DNA of 7,170 nt, from NCBI GenBank assembly GCA_946886185.1, contig CAMPIC010000136.1, positions 1 through 7,170 on the forward strand. Direction: 5' to 3'. The translations under genes were made by a program, and so were the position numbers. Under the pieces are notes generated by a model. It did no database searches. It was not told the origin of the DNA and was given only the letters and a program-made list of their open reading frames with translations. The DNA comes from an uncultured bacterium. GTDB lineage: Bacteria > Eisenbacteria > RBG-16-71-46 > CAIMUX01. How positions within the stretch are numbered: the stretch's first letter is position 1; each line of letters begins with the position of its first letter. This document shows, piece by piece, positions 5,829-7,170 of the stretch.

Positions 5829-6254
5829 GGTCTCCAACGCCCTTCCCCCCACGGAGCCTCCCTCGATTCGTTGGGTAGGACGAATCCCGGTCGGCAAGCG
5901 TTCGATCGGACCCTGTGTTTCCACGATTAAAGCTCCGGGCGGGGCGCGGATGGTTGGCGGAGCGAGACTTGCGCCCTCCCCTATCCGCATGCCCTCGACT
6001 GATCTGAGGCCTGATCTGTTCCAGCGGCTTCGCCCGGCTGAAGCCCGGGGCATCTACGGGTGTAGACGAGGAAGGGTTACAGAGGATCTCGCCAGGAGGC
6101 GGCGATGTAGGCAGACGGCCCCTGGAGGACCACCGGGTTTCCAGAACGGTGGACACCCTCCGCTATCCGACGCCAGACGAAGAGAGAGGTGACGGACGAA
6201 CGGTGGATGGAGTCGGATCCGAGGCGGTAATGGGCTGGGTCGACGCCGCCGAAG
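5829..6254. other. 426-bp non-coding stretch between pdxT and the sigma cluster
   Basis: This lies downstream of pdxT and upstream of the sigma-factor gene, both on the minus strand. No convincing gene is seen: frames are open only because of the high GC, and their translations are Arg/Pro/Ser-rich. It holds a 6-bp stem-loop GGCTTC/GAAGCC (6026-6031, 6040-6045, 8-nt loop), a direct repeat CTGATCTG (5999-6006 and 6011-6018), and a possible ECF-type promoter (listed separately). No stem followed by a T run, so no clear intrinsic terminator for pdxT. Confidence 0.6.
5997..6022 (-). promoter_or_regulatory. Possible ECF-type promoter of the sigma cluster
   Basis: On the minus strand GGAAC (6018-6022) is followed after 18 nt by GTC (5997-5999), which resembles the GGAAC / GTC pattern of many ECF promoters. 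It lies about 170 nt before the sigma-factor ATG. Short degenerate motifs like this arise by chance in GC-rich DNA, and 18 nt is slightly long, so this is a weak call. Confidence 0.22.
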
Positions 6255-6851
6255 TTACCGTGCGGATCGGATGCGGGCGACTTCCTCCACGAACCACGCG
6301 GGAAACGGGCTCTCGGGGCTGAGTTCCGGATGGAAGGTGGCTCCGAACACCCGGCCTTCGCGAACCAGGACCGGTTCGTCGCCCCAGACGCCGAGGACTC
6401 GAACGCCGGGGCCGACCCGCCGGATCCGCGGGGCCCGGATGAAGACCATTTCCGACTCGAGCGAACGATCTCCCAGCTCGAGGCGGCCGTGATCCACGAA
6501 GCTGTCGATCTGGCGGCCGAATGCATTGCGGTCCACTGTCACATCGATCAAACCGAGGCTGCGTTGAGCGGGCGATCCGACTTCGGTCGCGAACAGGATG
6601 AGTCCCGCGCAGGTGCCGAGCAGCACGCCTCCCTTTCGATGGAACTCGACGATGGCCTCGTCCATCCGGCGGGGCGCGAGCAGCCGGAGCAGCGCCGTGC
6701 TCTCCCCTCCCGGGACAACAAGCGCGTCCAGGTCCTCCAAATGTTCGGGACGGCGGACCTCCCGCACCTCGGCGCCCGCTCGCGTGAGCGCGCGGCGGTG
6801 CGCGTCAAAGTCGCCCTGCAGGGCGAGCACGCCGATCCTCACAGAGCTCAC
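6255..6851 (-). CDS. pdxT: Pyridoxal 5'-phosphate synthase glutaminase subunit PdxT
   Basis: PdxT hydrolyses glutamine and passes ammonia to PdxS, which builds PLP from ribose 5-phosphate and glyceraldehyde 3-phosphate (DXP-independent vitamin B6 route, cytoplasmic). With the GTG at 6851 it has 198 residues, the family's usual size. It starts MSSVRIGVLALQGDFDAH, the standard PdxT N-terminus. PGGEST (47-52) and GTCAG with the nucleophile Cys81 are present; RNAFGRQ (108-114) is the PdxT signature; H174 and E176 in ATFHPEL complete the triad. GGAGG (6857-6861) 5 nt before the GTG decides the start. An ATG at 6902 would add 17 residues (MARGETVASG...) not seen in the family and without a good ribosome binding site. 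pdxS lies 100 nt upstream on the same strand, the usual pdxST order. Confidence 0.96.
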   Translation of the reverse strand: MSSVRIGVLALQGDFDAHRRALTRAGAEVREVRRPEHLEDLDALVVPGGESTALLRLLAPRRMDEAIVEFHRKGGVLLGTCAGLILFATEVGSPAQRSLGLIDVTVDRNAFGRQIDSFVDHGRLELGDRSLESEMVFIRAPRIRRVGPGVRVLGVWGDEPVLVREGRVFGATFHPELSPESPFPAWFVEEVARIRSAR

Positions 6852-6856
6852 GACTT

Positions 6857-6861
6857 CCTCC
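6857..6861 (-). promoter_or_regulatory. Ribosome binding site GGAGG that sets the pdxT GTG start
   Basis: GGAGG on the minus strand lies 5 nt before the GTG at 6851. It favours this start over the in-frame ATGs at 6863 and 6902, which lack comparable signals. Confidence 0.6.
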
Positions 6862-6910
6862 ATGCGAACCTGACCGGAAGCCACCGTCTCTCCGCGCGCC
6901 ATCCACTGTT

Positions 6911-6925
6911 TCCGAGTCGCTCGGA
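6911..6925. other. Small stem-loop in the pdxS-pdxT intergenic gap
   Basis: TCCGAG-TCG-CTCGGA forms a 6-bp stem with a 3-nt loop in the 100-nt gap between pdxS and pdxT. No T run follows on the minus strand, so it is unlikely to stop transcription; it might affect stability or processing of the joint mRNA, or be chance. Confidence 0.35.
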
Positions 6926-6951
6926 CTGCGGCTCCATAGACGCCCGGTCCC

Positions 6952-7170
6952 TTACCAGCCGCGGCCCTGGAGACGCAGCTCTTCGGGAAGCTTGCCCGAC
7001 TCGATTCCTCGCATCGCGTCGCCGCACATCTCGGAAACTTCCGTGAGGATGTTCGGATTGTCGAAGTGGGTCACCGCCTGCACGATCGCGCGCGCGCGCG
7101 TCTCCGGATCGTCCGACTTGAAAATCCCGGAGCCGACGAAGACCGCTTCCGCCCCCAGCTGCATCATGAG
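6952..7170 (-). CDS. pdxS: Pyridoxal 5'-phosphate synthase subunit PdxS, C-terminal part (5' end outside window)
   Basis: The frame enters from the right edge and ends at TAA (6954-6952), giving the last 72 residues. It reads [20 protein letters not shown], then [36 protein letters not shown]. This is the highly conserved end of Pdx[15 protein letters not shown] sequence is the phosphate-binding part of the TIM barrel near the active site, followed by the C-terminal helix region. PdxS is the synthase subunit, assembling as a dodecamer of two hexameric rings, each subunit able to bind one PdxT. Adjacent pdxT confirms the assignment. Confidence 0.96.
   Translation of the reverse strand, partial: LMMQLGAEAVFVGSGIFKSDDPETRARAIVQAVTHFDNPNILTEVSEMCGDAMRGIESGKLPEELRLQGRGW

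Noticed and set aside
5829..6053. 75-residue N-terminal extension of the sigma factor
   Set aside because: The residues are Pro/Gly/Arg-rich with no sigma-domain character. The ATG at 5828 gives the standard ECF length and beginning.
6330..7046. 238-codon plus-strand frame opposite pdxT and pdxS
   Set aside because: It overlaps two securely identified genes on the other strand and has no recognisable content.

Overview
The window is about 60% G+C and densely coding. It looks like part of a chromosome of a diderm bacterium. Three predicted lipoproteins lie in a row on the plus strand, exported proteins lie on the minus strand, and an ECF sigma factor/anti-sigma pair is present. The style of the exported proteins recalls poorly cultured phyla such as Candidatus Eisenbacteria or Gemmatimonadota, but this is only an impression; no marker in the window fixes the taxonomy.

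Plus-strand half (1-3093): the 3' two-thirds of mutY (A/G mismatch adenine glycosylase) runs in from the left edge. Two bases after its stop codon comes a ribosome binding site and a small lipoprotein with a carboxypeptidase-regulatory-like beta-sandwich domain. As read, that gene is frameshifted in an A run near 1068-1070; its natural C-terminus continues in another frame to 1193. A five-unit array of 41-42 bp hairpin-forming repeats (1168-1380) begins inside the end of that gene. A 17-bp inverted repeat (1386-1482) follows. A second lipoprotein comes next, again with its signal peptide and body in different frames (1499-1626 and 1627-2067). The third is an apparently intact GerMN-Gmad2 lipoprotein (2191-3093) with a 3 x 15 bp tandem repeat in its linker.

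Minus-strand half (7170-3100): pdxS (3' end only) and pdxT encode the two subunits of the DXP-independent pyridoxal 5'-phosphate synthase. A 426-bp non-coding stretch separates them from a compact cluster: ECF sigma factor, a membrane-anchored anti-sigma factor without cysteines (2-nt gap), a secreted acidic protein of unknown function (ATGA overlap), and a small membrane protein with an HExxH motif (40-nt gap). The spacing suggests one transcript in which the sigma factor is held at the membrane and the two downstream products act in the envelope, perhaps in sensing or as targets. The two halves converge with only 6 nt between stop codons (3093/3100).

The least ordinary parts are the hairpin repeat array with its inverted-repeat neighbour, the two adjacent apparent frameshifts beside it, and the four-gene sigma cluster that includes two unrecognised envelope proteins.
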